Assembly (NCBI GenBank): GCA_902760595.1 | Contig: CACWHI010000004.1 | Location: 1-64,000, forward strand | DNA length: 64,000 nucleotides | Direction: 5' to 3' | From: an uncultured Eubacteriales bacterium | GTDB taxonomy: Bacteria > Bacillota > Clostridia > Christensenellales > Aristaeellaceae | Part shown: positions 17,348 through 24,841 of the stretch, one piece after another | Numbering within the stretch: the stretch's first letter is position 1 | Layout: each line of letters starts with the position of its first letter | Notes under the pieces: generated by a model | Database searches by the model: none | Told to the model about the DNA's origin: nothing | Seen by the model: the letters and a program-made list of their open reading frames with translations, nothing else | Made by a program: the position numbers and the translations under genes

Positions 17348-19780
17348 CATGGGCACATATTGGAGGATAGCGTCCCATTCGTCAAGAAAATGGACATATC
17401 CCTTCAGGCTCTGCGCTTTGCGGTAGAGATCCCTTGAACGCCGTTCAACAAAAATGCGGCTTTTGTATCTCCCATTCTTCGCTTCCTGGATCAGGTTGGC
17501 CGCCGCCGCGTTTCCATCGAAGGCCAGCAGGAGGGACGGAGAATGCTTGAAGATCTCATATGCAAAGCTCTTGTACAGCCCAAGTCCGGAGGATTCGATG
17601 GCGATGCTGACCGTGACGCTGCTGTTTTTCAGGCGTTTCGCCTCCTGGGCAGTCAGCTTAGTCGGGACGATCGCGTGAATGGGGAATCTGCCCCGGTTCT
17701 GATGGACCAGATACGCTTCGTAGCCCGTCATACGATGCCCGATCACAAAAATTACGCCTTCCGGATCGGCAGTATCGAGCAGCCAGTCGATCAGCGCTTT
17801 GTCTTCATCTCTGAGCTTGGTCTGATGCGCGCTGTTGTTAAAGCTGCCGCCTGCCACGACGATCGGAAAGCGGTTGATCGGCAGCGATTCTATCTGTCCC
17901 GCAAGCTCGGCCGAAGCTTCTAGACGAAGATCGGCCAGCGCCAATGCTTCTGTGGGGCCGTTCATCTGCCCGACCCTTCCGGCCAGCCATGACGCAATAT
18001 CGCGAATACCCGCTGAATTCAGCGCGTCCTGTTTGCGCTGAAATGCCGCCATGCCGTGTTCCAGCGCGAGCGCGTCCGCCTGCCGCATGGCACAGAGCTC
18101 ATCATATCTCAGGCCTAACAGCTTTTCCAGCGAAAGCTCCTCGTCGATCGAATCCGTGCCGTACAGCGCCGCGCCATCTGTTCCCTGTACACAGCGCACG
18201 CCGGCATGCAGATAGGTTTTCAGCGGATGATGCGCCAGGCTGCTCAGATTATTCAGACGCACATTGGAGGTGATCTGGAATTCCAGGATCGCTCCGCTCT
18301 CACGAAGGTCGCGCAGCAGTCGCTCACCTTTTGCGCTTCTCAGGTTGCAGGTATAGAGCCCGTGGCCGATGCGCAGCTGCGGCATCGGCTGCCCGGGCTT
18401 GAGCGCGTCCCGCACACACTTCAGGCTGTTGGCCACGTTATCCCGGAGGCTGTCGCTCTCCCCGGCATGGATCCTGATCACAAAATCCGGGATCGTATCG
18501 GCCAGCTCGACCAGCTGCCTGATCGCCTCCCGCAGCTCCATGATATCATTGATTTCCTCACCGATGATATCGGCCCCTGCCACATACGGGTCCTCCGCCA
18601 CGGCTTTAATGACACTCAGGCTGCTGGCCAGGTAATCGTCCGGCGTGTGCTGATCACGGACTATGGTCAGTGGGATCCTGCGTATACCGGCCAGGAAACG
18701 CAGCGTCACACCCGTTTGGCGGGTCACCGACGGCATTACCCGATGGACCTGGCAAAGTATTCTCACGCTGTCCTCAGGCTTCGTGAGCGCCGTATCCGTG
18801 ATTTCCGCGTACCGGATCCCCTTGGATTGATACTGCCGGGCGATCCACAGCAGCTTATCTTCAAATACGGTGTTATCCGCATACACCGGATCTTCGCTGT
18901 CCCGGAGCATCTGCTCCAATACATTGGCAACCGTCTGATTGGGAAGCCAATCCACTGACTTGATATTGAGCTTCTGGGGATGAGGCCTGCCCTTTGTAAA
19001 CACATAGCGGTACAGATAGGTCTTTTCCAGATCCGCGAATACTGCCTGGCCATCCTTCGGGACGGACAATGAAGTGGCGATACGTTCAATATTATACGCT
19101 GCGTCTTCCGGATCATTCAGGATCAAATCCGCAAAGTTGATGAACGTATGGTCATCGATCCGGCGGTCGAGATATTTTCCCGTCAGGGCAGAACCGGAAA
19201 AACCGGCACGGACCCTCTCGCGCTGGGCGTCCAGAGCTATCCGCTGTGCTTCCGTGCATCGGAGGCTCAGCTTTTTTATATAATACAACGGATAACAAAT
19301 CTGATGCCGGATTCCAAGCGCGATCAGCACCTCAGGCATCAGATTTCCATTCATGTGCGTATGAAGATCGGTCTCAAACTTACATTCCCTGCGGATATAG
19401 GTCTTGACGATCGTTTTTGCCACATTGAGTCTGTAATCCTTGGTCTGGCTCATCAACGTTTTCGAGATGGCCGGTACCGAGGCCTTCATTTCTATCCGTC
19501 CGTCCGGATAAATATTGGCGATTTTTGTGCCGCCGAGCCGGAAAATATACAGACGCTGATTATAGCCGTCCACATAACAGGGAACCGTTCCCCGGATGAT
19601 TTTCAGGTCCTCCCGGTCCTTGTCCACCGGCAGGCGGCAGAGGCGGGCCAGGTTGGTGATCAGGTTCCCGGTATGGTGATGCGGTGTTCTCAGGGTGTAC
19701 TCCAACTCGCTTCCGTTCAGCTCAAGTTCGACAACGATATCCTTTTCCTTATCCAGATAGAACTGTCCGAAATTCCCCAT
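17330..19780 (-). CDS. adenosine-deaminase-like hydrolase fused to a C-terminal Rossmann/SLOG-like domain
   Basis: 816 residues. An N-terminal domain (1-130) of unknown type. The deaminase fold has all metal and catalytic positions: H140 and H142 (DLHTHMNG), H438 and E441 (IRIHAGES), H473 (RIGHG), SN at 505-506 (FQITSNVRLNN) and D535 (GTDGA). About 100 extra residues lie between the first and second motifs compared with classical adenosine deaminase. Residues 638-780 (FPIVVAGGSFNN, VIFVIGHRMTGYEAYL) look like a nucleotide-binding SLOG/Rossmann domain. The substrate may be adenosine or a derived nucleotide; unproven. Start chosen at 19780 behind GGGGGAAAG. It is the last gene of the partner-switching operon and ends in the shared terminator. 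Confidence 0.75.
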   Translation of the reverse strand: MGNFGQFYLDKEKDIVVELELNGSELEYTLRTPHHHTGNLITNLARLCRLPVDKDREDLKIIRGTVPCYVDGYNQRLYIFRLGGTKIANIYPDGRIEMKASVPAISKTLMSQTKDYRLNVAKTIVKTYIRRECKFETDLHTHMNGNLMPEVLIALGIRHQICYPLYYIKKLSLRCTEAQRIALDAQRERVRAGFSGSALTGKYLDRRIDDHTFINFADLILNDPEDAAYNIERIATSLSVPKDGQAVFADLEKTYLYRYVFTKGRPHPQKLNIKSVDWLPNQTVANVLEQMLRDSEDPVYADNTVFEDKLLWIARQYQSKGIRYAEITDTALTKPEDSVRILCQVHRVMPSVTRQTGVTLRFLAGIRRIPLTIVRDQHTPDDYLASSLSVIKAVAEDPYVAGADIIGEEINDIMELREAIRQLVELADTIPDFVIRIHAGESDSLRDNVANSLKCVRDALKPGQPMPQLRIGHGLYTCNLRSAKGERLLRDLRESGAILEFQITSNVRLNNLSSLAHHPLKTYLHAGVRCVQGTDGAALYGTDSIDEELSLEKLLGLRYDELCAMRQADALALEHGMAAFQRKQDALNSAGIRDIASWLAGRVGQMNGPTEALALADLRLEASAELAGQIESLPINRFPIVVAGGSFNNSAHQTKLRDEDKALIDWLLDTADPEGVIFVIGHRMTGYEAYLVHQNRGRFPIHAIVPTKLTAQEAKRLKNSSVTVSIAIESSGLGLYKSFAYEIFKHSPSLLLAFDGNAAAANLIQEAKNGRYKSRIFVERRSRDLYRKAQSLKGYVHFLDEWDAILQYVPMKKTPR

Positions 19781-19814
19781 TCTTTCCCCCGATCGAAGCT
19801 CCAGGCAAAATGAA

Positions 19815-20225
19815 TCAGGCGATTTTTTTGATGATGGAAAGCACATTCATACCATCGACGTAATCGTATGTGATCCGGTCCATCAGCTTTTTGACCAGAA
19901 AGATCCCCAGCCCGCCAACCGCTCTCTCAACAGCGGGAAGCGTCACGTCAGGATCGCTTTTATCGAGCGAGTTATAGGGTACGCCCCTGTCACGGAAGCA
20001 CACGGTGGCTTCCCCCGCTTTCGGGTCGTACTCAAAACGGACTGTCGCGTCCCCTGTACCGTCCGGATACGCGTAATGAGCGATATTGCTGAAGATCTCG
20101 TCAATGGCAACATCGATCTGCATTTGGGCTTTCATCGGACAATCCACCGCTTCGAGCTGGGCATCGATAAATTCAGTCACAGCTGGAATATTATCGATCA
20201 CAGCCTTCATGGTTATCTCCTGCAT
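19815..20225 (-). CDS. RsbW/SpoIIAB-like anti-sigma factor kinase (HATPase_c_2)
   Basis: 136 residues. A GHKL-fold ATPase of the serine-kinase anti-sigma type. The N-box is VAIDEIFSNIAHYAYPDG, G1 is CFRDRGVPYN, and G2 is VGGLGIFLVKKLMD. Such kinases bind a sigma factor or other target and phosphorylate a STAS partner. No alternative sigma gene is beside it, so the output target is unknown. The ATG at 20225 overlaps the phosphatase gene end and follows GGAGGCGGATC, so the two are translationally coupled; the open frame extends upstream without support. Confidence 0.88.
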   Translation of the reverse strand: MQEITMKAVIDNIPAVTEFIDAQLEAVDCPMKAQMQIDVAIDEIFSNIAHYAYPDGTGDATVRFEYDPKAGEATVCFRDRGVPYNSLDKSDPDVTLPAVERAVGGLGIFLVKKLMDRITYDYVDGMNVLSIIKKIA

Positions 20226-21967
20226 GATCCGCCTCCTTCGCCATTCGGTCCCTTGTACTCCACACACAGCATCGTAATATCATCAAACTGCGGAGCGCTG
20301 CCGACAAACCGCGCTATGGCCAGCTGAACCCGCTCAAGAACCGCCTGACACTTGTCGTCCTGGCACGGCTCATTCAATGCTGCCAGCATCCTTTCCGTGC
20401 CGAAGGCCTGATCGCGCTTATCCGTCGCTTCCGGCACGCCGTCCGTATAAACAAACAGCTTTGTCCCCGGTTCCAGCTGCATTTCGTACTCTTTATAAAC
20501 AGTATTATCCATTCCTCCGAGTACAAAGCAGTGCTTATCCTTATAGATCTCAAAGCGCTGGCCGGGTTTCTTCAAAGCTGGGAATTCATGCCCCGCGTTA
20601 GCGGCGACCAGGCGGCCAGTCTGCAGATCCAGGATCCCGAACCACATCGTTACGAACATCTGTTCGCGGTTGTTCTGGCATATCTGCCGATTCACCGCGC
20701 TCAACACCTCTGACGGGCCGAATCCCGCCGTCGCGTTGTTCTGAACGAGCGTTTTGCAGGTCATCATAAACAGCGCGGCCGGTATGCCTTTGCCAGAGAT
20801 ATCCGCGATTGTCAGGCCCAGATGATCTTCGTCGATCAGGAAGAAATCATAGAAATCACCGCCGACTTCCTTAGCCGGTGTCATGGAAGCGTAAATGTCG
20901 ACATCCGATCTGTCAGGAAAAGGCGGGAAGACGCTGGGAAGCATATCCGCCTGTATCCGCCTGGCCAGGTCGAGTTCCGTTTCGATCCGTTCCTTTTCGG
21001 CGGTGACCTGGGTCAGGTATTCCTCATAGTCTGTCAGGTCGCGTTCCATCTCCGCCATCACGAGGCTGAGGTTTTCCACCTCATCTCCGGTACGGATGCT
21101 CAGCCGGGAAAAATGATCGGTCGCGGTGATCCCGCGCCGCCGATCCTCAACATACTTCTTCGCTGTATCGGCGATCGCGTTGATCGGCTGAACGAGCATT
21201 CTCTTCATCCGTCGGACCATCAGCCAGCCCACCAGGATGATCGTGGCCAGCAGGGCCAGCACATACACCAGTACGAATCGCCGCATCCCGTGCGCGACAT
21301 TCGTCAGTGTCACGTCGGCGAGGATGAAGCCCGTGATGCCGCCTTCCTCATCCCTGAGCGGCACGCCGCTGGTACACATCCAGCCGTAAGGGGGCATGTT
21401 GCTGATATCGTACAGCTTTCCCTTTCCGTCCCAGGAATAGAAGCGCTCGATTTCCGTCTTCTCGACCGTTTCCCACTCCCCGGGCCAGAAGCCTGTTTTC
21501 TCAGATTCATCCGGATCGCAGATATACACGAGCGCCTGTCGTTCGCGGTCAAAGATGCCAAAGTAAATGTCATCCACATCGCCGGTTTCCAGCATGTCCT
21601 TGAGAATGGCTTTCAGGTATTTGAAGGCTTTCTCATTCATGACATGCGCAAATCTCTCGCGGTATTCCGGCGTACCGGTCTGCGCTCTTTCCTCCGGAGT
21701 CAGGCCGTTATATATGTCCATGACCATATGAGCGATCACGTCCTCGCTGATCCACCGTTCGGCAATGACTGCCGTACTCTTGGCGAGACCGAAGGACTCG
21801 CCGATGTATCGGTCGATCATGCTCATGGTATAGGAGGAGAGACCGACCGCCATGGCGACCAGGCCGAGGACCAGCGCGCCCATCAACGTTGCGCGAAAAA
21901 CCTTTGTTTTCAGGGAATAGTGGAAAAGCTCCCAGCCCCCCATTTCCCTGACGCTTTTTTCAGGCAA
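20213..21967 (-). CDS. membrane sensor PP2C-type serine phosphatase (RsbU/SpoIIE family) with HAMP
   Basis: 584 residues. Dephosphorylates a STAS anti-anti-sigma protein in response to an outside signal. First membrane helix about 25-47, extracytoplasmic sensor domain about 50-225 (Cache-like, ending in a GITGFILADVTLT strand), second helix about 232-252, HAMP about 255-310, a coiled linker, then the PP2C/SpoIIE domain (about 345-575) with EVGGDFYDFF, IADISGKGIPAALFM and a closing QFDDITMLCVEY carrying metal-binding aspartates. The start is TTG at 21967 with AAAGGAG seven bases before it. The next gene begins inside its 3' end. Confidence 0.92.
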   Translation of the reverse strand: MPEKSVREMGGWELFHYSLKTKVFRATLMGALVLGLVAMAVGLSSYTMSMIDRYIGESFGLAKSTAVIAERWISEDVIAHMVMDIYNGLTPEERAQTGTPEYRERFAHVMNEKAFKYLKAILKDMLETGDVDDIYFGIFDRERQALVYICDPDESEKTGFWPGEWETVEKTEIERFYSWDGKGKLYDISNMPPYGWMCTSGVPLRDEEGGITGFILADVTLTNVAHGMRRFVLVYVLALLATIILVGWLMVRRMKRMLVQPINAIADTAKKYVEDRRRGITATDHFSRLSIRTGDEVENLSLVMAEMERDLTDYEEYLTQVTAEKERIETELDLARRIQADMLPSVFPPFPDRSDVDIYASMTPAKEVGGDFYDFFLIDEDHLGLTIADISGKGIPAALFMMTCKTLVQNNATAGFGPSEVLSAVNRQICQNNREQMFVTMWFGILDLQTGRLVAANAGHEFPALKKPGQRFEIYKDKHCFVLGGMDNTVYKEYEMQLEPGTKLFVYTDGVPEATDKRDQAFGTERMLAALNEPCQDDKCQAVLERVQLAIARFVGSAPQFDDITMLCVEYKGPNGEGGGSCRR

Positions 21968-22001
21968 CGTTCAGGCTCCTTTCAAACGGTCATGCTCTGC
22001 T

Positions 22002-22610
22002 TCAGGCGTTCGTCAGCTTTTTATAGATGATCATTTCGGCGCGCTGGCCCTTGATGCTGACCCTGACCTCGTCCGCGACACTGTGCACCACAGATTTTTC
22101 AAGCTCGTCCCAGGCTTTTCTGGCCTCTTCGTCATCCTTGATCCGGGAAGCAAGCTCCGTTTCGTACTTCGACATGGTCCATTCCCAATCCAGCATCGGC
22201 GTCGAGGAATAATCCAGAGAGCCGGACAGAAAGAGGGGATTGGAATAGGTGACTACGTCCTCGTCGCCGCTGCGGTCAAAGATATCGCGCAGGCGGCCCA
22301 TCAGCCCCTTGGCCGATTCGTTCTTCCCCGTGGTAGATGCGGCGATCAGCTGATCGCGCTTTTCGGAATTCATTCGGGTATCCACCTGCAGGTGCAGCTG
22401 GTACGTGTCGCCGTCGTCCTCGATCCAGAAGGTACCGCGCGTTTCTCCGGTGATGGAGCGCATCATGCCCATCATCTCTTCGGCCAGCAGTCTCAGCTGC
22501 AAAGCGCTTCTTGCGTCCAGCTCCTTATAAGCCGCCACCTTCTCGGCCTGCTTGAGGGCGGTCTCCATCTGATTGCCTTTGCTGGAAACGATAATCTTAT
22601 CTGTAATCAT
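22002..22610 (-). CDS. unknown protein of the partner-switching operon, possibly a degenerate GHKL domain
   Basis: 202 residues, soluble. Residues about 30-75 (LQLRLLAEEMMGMMRSI followed by a WIEDDGDTYQLHLQV strand pair) have the layout of a GHKL N-box helix and first strands, but the essential Asn is replaced by Met and I see no G1 or G2 ATP motifs. The C-terminal third is acidic and helical. It may bind the STAS proteins without kinase activity; that is inference. It starts 6 bp after the STAS gene, whose stop region TGAGG serves as the ribosome binding site. Confidence 0.7.
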   Translation of the reverse strand: MITDKIIVSSKGNQMETALKQAEKVAAYKELDARSALQLRLLAEEMMGMMRSITGETRGTFWIEDDGDTYQLHLQVDTRMNSEKRDQLIAASTTGKNESAKGLMGRLRDIFDRSGDEDVVTYSNPLFLSGSLDYSSTPMLDWEWTMSKYETELASRIKDDEEARKAWDELEKSVVHSVADEVRVSIKGQRAEMIIYKKLTNA

Positions 22611-22616
22611 ATAGCC

Positions 22617-22913
22617 TCACTCAATGGTCAGAATATCGGAAAAGCCGGTAACCTCGAACACTTCCTGCACGATGTCATTTACATGCACGACCTTCATGCC
22701 ATTCTTCCCCAGCATGGCCTTATGAGCGGATAAAAGAACGCGCAGACCGGCGGAAGAAATATAATCCAGCTTGCTGAAGTCCAGGATCAGGCTGTCAGCC
22801 CCGCCCATATCCTTACTGAGCGCGGCCTCCAGCTCGGGCGCGGTCATCGTATCCAGGCGTCCGGCCAGGGCGAGCTCCAGAGTTGAGCCGGTTTGCTTTT
22901 TGGTAATCGTCAT
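22617..22913 (-). CDS. STAS-domain anti-anti-sigma factor (RsbV/SpoIIAA-like)
   Basis: 98 residues, a complete single STAS domain: LALAGRLDTMTAPELE at the first strand and helix, and LILDFSKLDYISSAGLRVLL holding the phosphorylatable serine (S54, second of the SS pair). It is the expected substrate of the kinase and phosphatase encoded downstream in the same operon. Start chosen at 22913 after AAAGGAGAG; a longer open frame upstream lacks a ribosome binding site. First gene after the 23075-23103 promoter. Confidence 0.9.
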   Translation of the reverse strand: MTITKKQTGSTLELALAGRLDTMTAPELEAALSKDMGGADSLILDFSKLDYISSAGLRVLLSAHKAMLGKNGMKVVHVNDIVQEVFEVTGFSDILTIE

Positions 22914-23074
22914 GGCAAATCTCTCCTTTTCAATCTTGCGTAAACACGTTGATCCGCTGTCCGACCGGTCAAAGCGGCAGCGTACAGCGAATGATCTCCG
23001 CTGACGCCGACCTTTCATATAGAAGCCGGTCTTTCAGCACGCATAACACAAACAGATCATCTGTGCCGGTTATG

Positions 23075-23103
23075 ATTATATCATTTTCATCGGTTTCTGT
23101 CTA
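23075..23103 (-). promoter_or_regulatory. extended -10 promoter for the partner-switching operon
   Basis: -35 TAGACA (complement of 23098-23103), 17-nt spacer, TGA-TATAAT extended -10 (complement of 23075-23080). About 160 bp of leader follow before the STAS gene. Confidence 0.7.
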
Positions 23104-23137
23104 TCACATTTCTTTGATAATGCAACAGAGCAGGTGA

Positions 23138-24304
23138 TTATTCATGATCCTCTGCCGCTGTCAGTTCCTTCAGCATCTCGGCCGCGTGCCTGATCCGTGC
23201 CTCCATCAGCTCCGGCTTATCGATTCTGAGCACGCTTACCAGATAGAGAAAGCGTACATATCCGAGGATCGTGCTTTTTCTGATGAAATCCTTTCGCTTA
23301 CGCTCATCCGAGCCGTTCAGATACTTTTCGAGCAGCGCCTGATAAATGGCCGTCGACTGCTCCTGCGTCAGCCCGAAAAAAGCTATACTGTTTTCAGGCT
23401 CCGCTTCATTGAAGGCGATATAAGCCACAAACAGAGCCGCGAACTCGAACACCGGGTCTCCCATGCTGAGCGTTTCCATATCGATCAGCATCGGCTCTTC
23501 CTCCGAATACATGATGTTTTTCAGCTGCATATCCCCATGTACGGTGTGGCAGTTCTGGGGCATCTCCGTCAGCATGCTTCTGATCGCAAAAGCCGCCTCC
23601 ACAGGAAGCATGTCAAGCCGGTCAAGATAGTTCAGGTAGATCTCACGGCAATCCGGCACCTCATCCGGCGCCATCTCTACGCGATGTATCGTCCGCATCA
23701 ATGCGATCATTTTATCAATGATCTCTTCAGTTCTCTCCGGCTGCCTGACGATCACATCGTTGAAGCTGTCAGCCTTGAGCATCTCAAACACGGCGCCGTA
23801 TTGATCCCCTACGCGTACGGTATCAAACGAGATGGCCGTCGGAATACCCTTCAGGAAAGCCAGCTGAGCGCGTTTCTTCTCGCGCTCGATGATATCCTGG
23901 CTGACATCCTTCCGATATACCTTGATGATCGTATCGGTATCCAGACGATAGACCGTGCCCATTGCCCCGCTGCCTACGACCGAAAGGCCGTCGACACTGA
24001 GCTCGCGCATGCCGCGTTTTACCTTCAGGAATCTGGTAAAGCCGCTCACTTCAAACACATCGTAAACGACGGAGGACACATTACGCATCTCAGCCGGTCC
24101 GTGGCCACTGCCGATTAAGGCGAGAAGCATCCTGAGTCCGGCGCTGGAGATATAATCAAGCCCGTGCGCATCCAGGATATAAGGCTGCTCCGGTTCAGTT
24201 TCCAGCGCAGAAAGGATCTGTGCTTCGATCTGGGACGCGTTGACTGAATCGATCCTCCCCTCCAGATACAGCACCAGGTTTCCGTTTTCCATATTTGACC
24301 GCAC
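23138..24304 (-). CDS. STAS domain fused to an aminoglycoside-phosphotransferase-like kinase
   Basis: 388 residues. Residues 5-97 are a STAS domain with the conserved serine pair (S53-S54 in DYISSAGLRMLL), almost superimposable on the separate STAS protein downstream. Residues about 103-385 are a small-molecule-type kinase: a glycine-rich VGSGAMGTVYRL loop, Lys in IIKVYRKD, catalytic HGDMQLKNIM and metal-binding LIDMETLSMGDP. Related TIGR02172-type kinases occur in clostridia; substrate unknown. The start is GTG 24304 behind GGAGGG (ATG 24292 is possible). The gene lies between the LysM peptide and the STAS-phosphatase operon. Confidence 0.85.
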   Translation of the reverse strand: MRSNMENGNLVLYLEGRIDSVNASQIEAQILSALETEPEQPYILDAHGLDYISSAGLRMLLALIGSGHGPAEMRNVSSVVYDVFEVSGFTRFLKVKRGMRELSVDGLSVVGSGAMGTVYRLDTDTIIKVYRKDVSQDIIEREKKRAQLAFLKGIPTAISFDTVRVGDQYGAVFEMLKADSFNDVIVRQPERTEEIIDKMIALMRTIHRVEMAPDEVPDCREIYLNYLDRLDMLPVEAAFAIRSMLTEMPQNCHTVHGDMQLKNIMYSEEEPMLIDMETLSMGDPVFEFAALFVAYIAFNEAEPENSIAFFGLTQEQSTAIYQALLEKYLNGSDERKRKDFIRKSTILGYVRFLYLVSVLRIDKPELMEARIRHAAEMLKELTAAEDHE

Positions 24305-24333
24305 TTCTCACCCTCCTTCCGTATGAATAAAGA

Positions 24334-24369
24334 GCCTGTAACCCAGCGAAGAATTTGCGAGTTACAGGC
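24334..24369 (-). terminator. hairpin after the LysM peptide gene
   Basis: GCCTGTAAC / GTTACAGGC, 9-bp perfect stem with an 18-nt loop, followed on the minus strand by TCTTTATT. It separates the LysM peptide gene from the STAS-kinase gene. Since I find no good promoter between it and 24304, it may be a leaky terminator that sets the ratio between the two. Confidence 0.6.
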
Positions 24370-24445
24370 CGTTTGCTTGATCAGGCCGTCGCCGGCATCC
24401 GATCATGGGACATCCGTTTGTGGAACCGCTTTCCGGCGGCTGCTA

Positions 24446-24694
24446 TTATGCGCGGATGTAGAGATAGTCGCCGTAATAGATCTTGTTCTTGTCAACGATC
24501 TTCGGATTCCAGTTGAGCAGATCCTTCACGGTGTAACCAAACCTCTTAGCGATCCTGCCCAGGGTCTCGCCCTTGGAGATCTGATAGACGATGAAACCGG
24601 TCTTGGGGGGCAGGGGCTTGAAGGCGCCGCCGGCAACCTCGTTCAGTTCATCCAGGCTCAGTTCGATGGCTTCTTTGTTTTCGAGTTCGCTCAT
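24446..24694 (-). CDS. LysM mini-protein with a double-glycine export leader
   Basis: 82 residues. Residues 1-23 form a textbook double-glycine leader: L12, S13, E16, L17, V20, G22, G23 occupy positions -12, -11, -8, -7, -4, -2 and -1 relative to the cleavage site. The remaining 59 residues contain one LysM domain (about 37-81: YQISKGETLGRIAKRFGYTV, ending YYGDYLYI), which binds peptidoglycan or chitin-like GlcNAc polymers. Double-glycine leaders are cut by C39-peptidase ABC exporters, and one is encoded at 36057-38255. The ATG at 24694 follows GGAGGGAGGA. Its own promoter lies at 24802-24830. Function after export is unknown; antibacterial, wall-anchoring and signalling roles are all possible. 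Confidence 0.85.
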   Translation of the reverse strand: MSELENKEAIELSLDELNEVAGGAFKPLPPKTGFIVYQISKGETLGRIAKRFGYTVKDLLNWNPKIVDKNKIYYGDYLYIRA

Positions 24695-24801
24695 GTTAGT
24701 GTCCTCCCTCCGTCTTGCGGATTTGATTGTATCTGGATCACCATTCGGTGTTTCCAACTGTTTATACGGTGCTTTTCGTCCATTGGCATCCGAATAGCCT
24801 G

Positions 24802-24830
24802 ATTATAGCACGGTTTTTTTCAAAAATCCA
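24802..24830 (-). promoter_or_regulatory. extended -10 promoter for the LysM peptide gene
   Basis: TGC-TATAAT extended -10 (complement of 24802-24807), with a weak -35 TGGATT (complement of 24825-24830) at 17 nt. It does not carry the TTGGACA repeats of the neighbouring operons. Confidence 0.65.
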
Positions 24831-24841
24831 CTGTTAATTCG

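Noticed and set aside
17330-24304. The operon as a RADAR-type antiphage system
   Set aside because: RADAR requires the RdrA ATPase partner, which is absent; the neighbours are partner-switching proteins. The deaminase similarity is kept as a lead only.
24695-24841. The TTGGAAA near the LysM gene promoter as an operator of the same regulon
   Set aside because: One mismatched heptamer without a partner at 11 bp and not positioned against the TATAAT.
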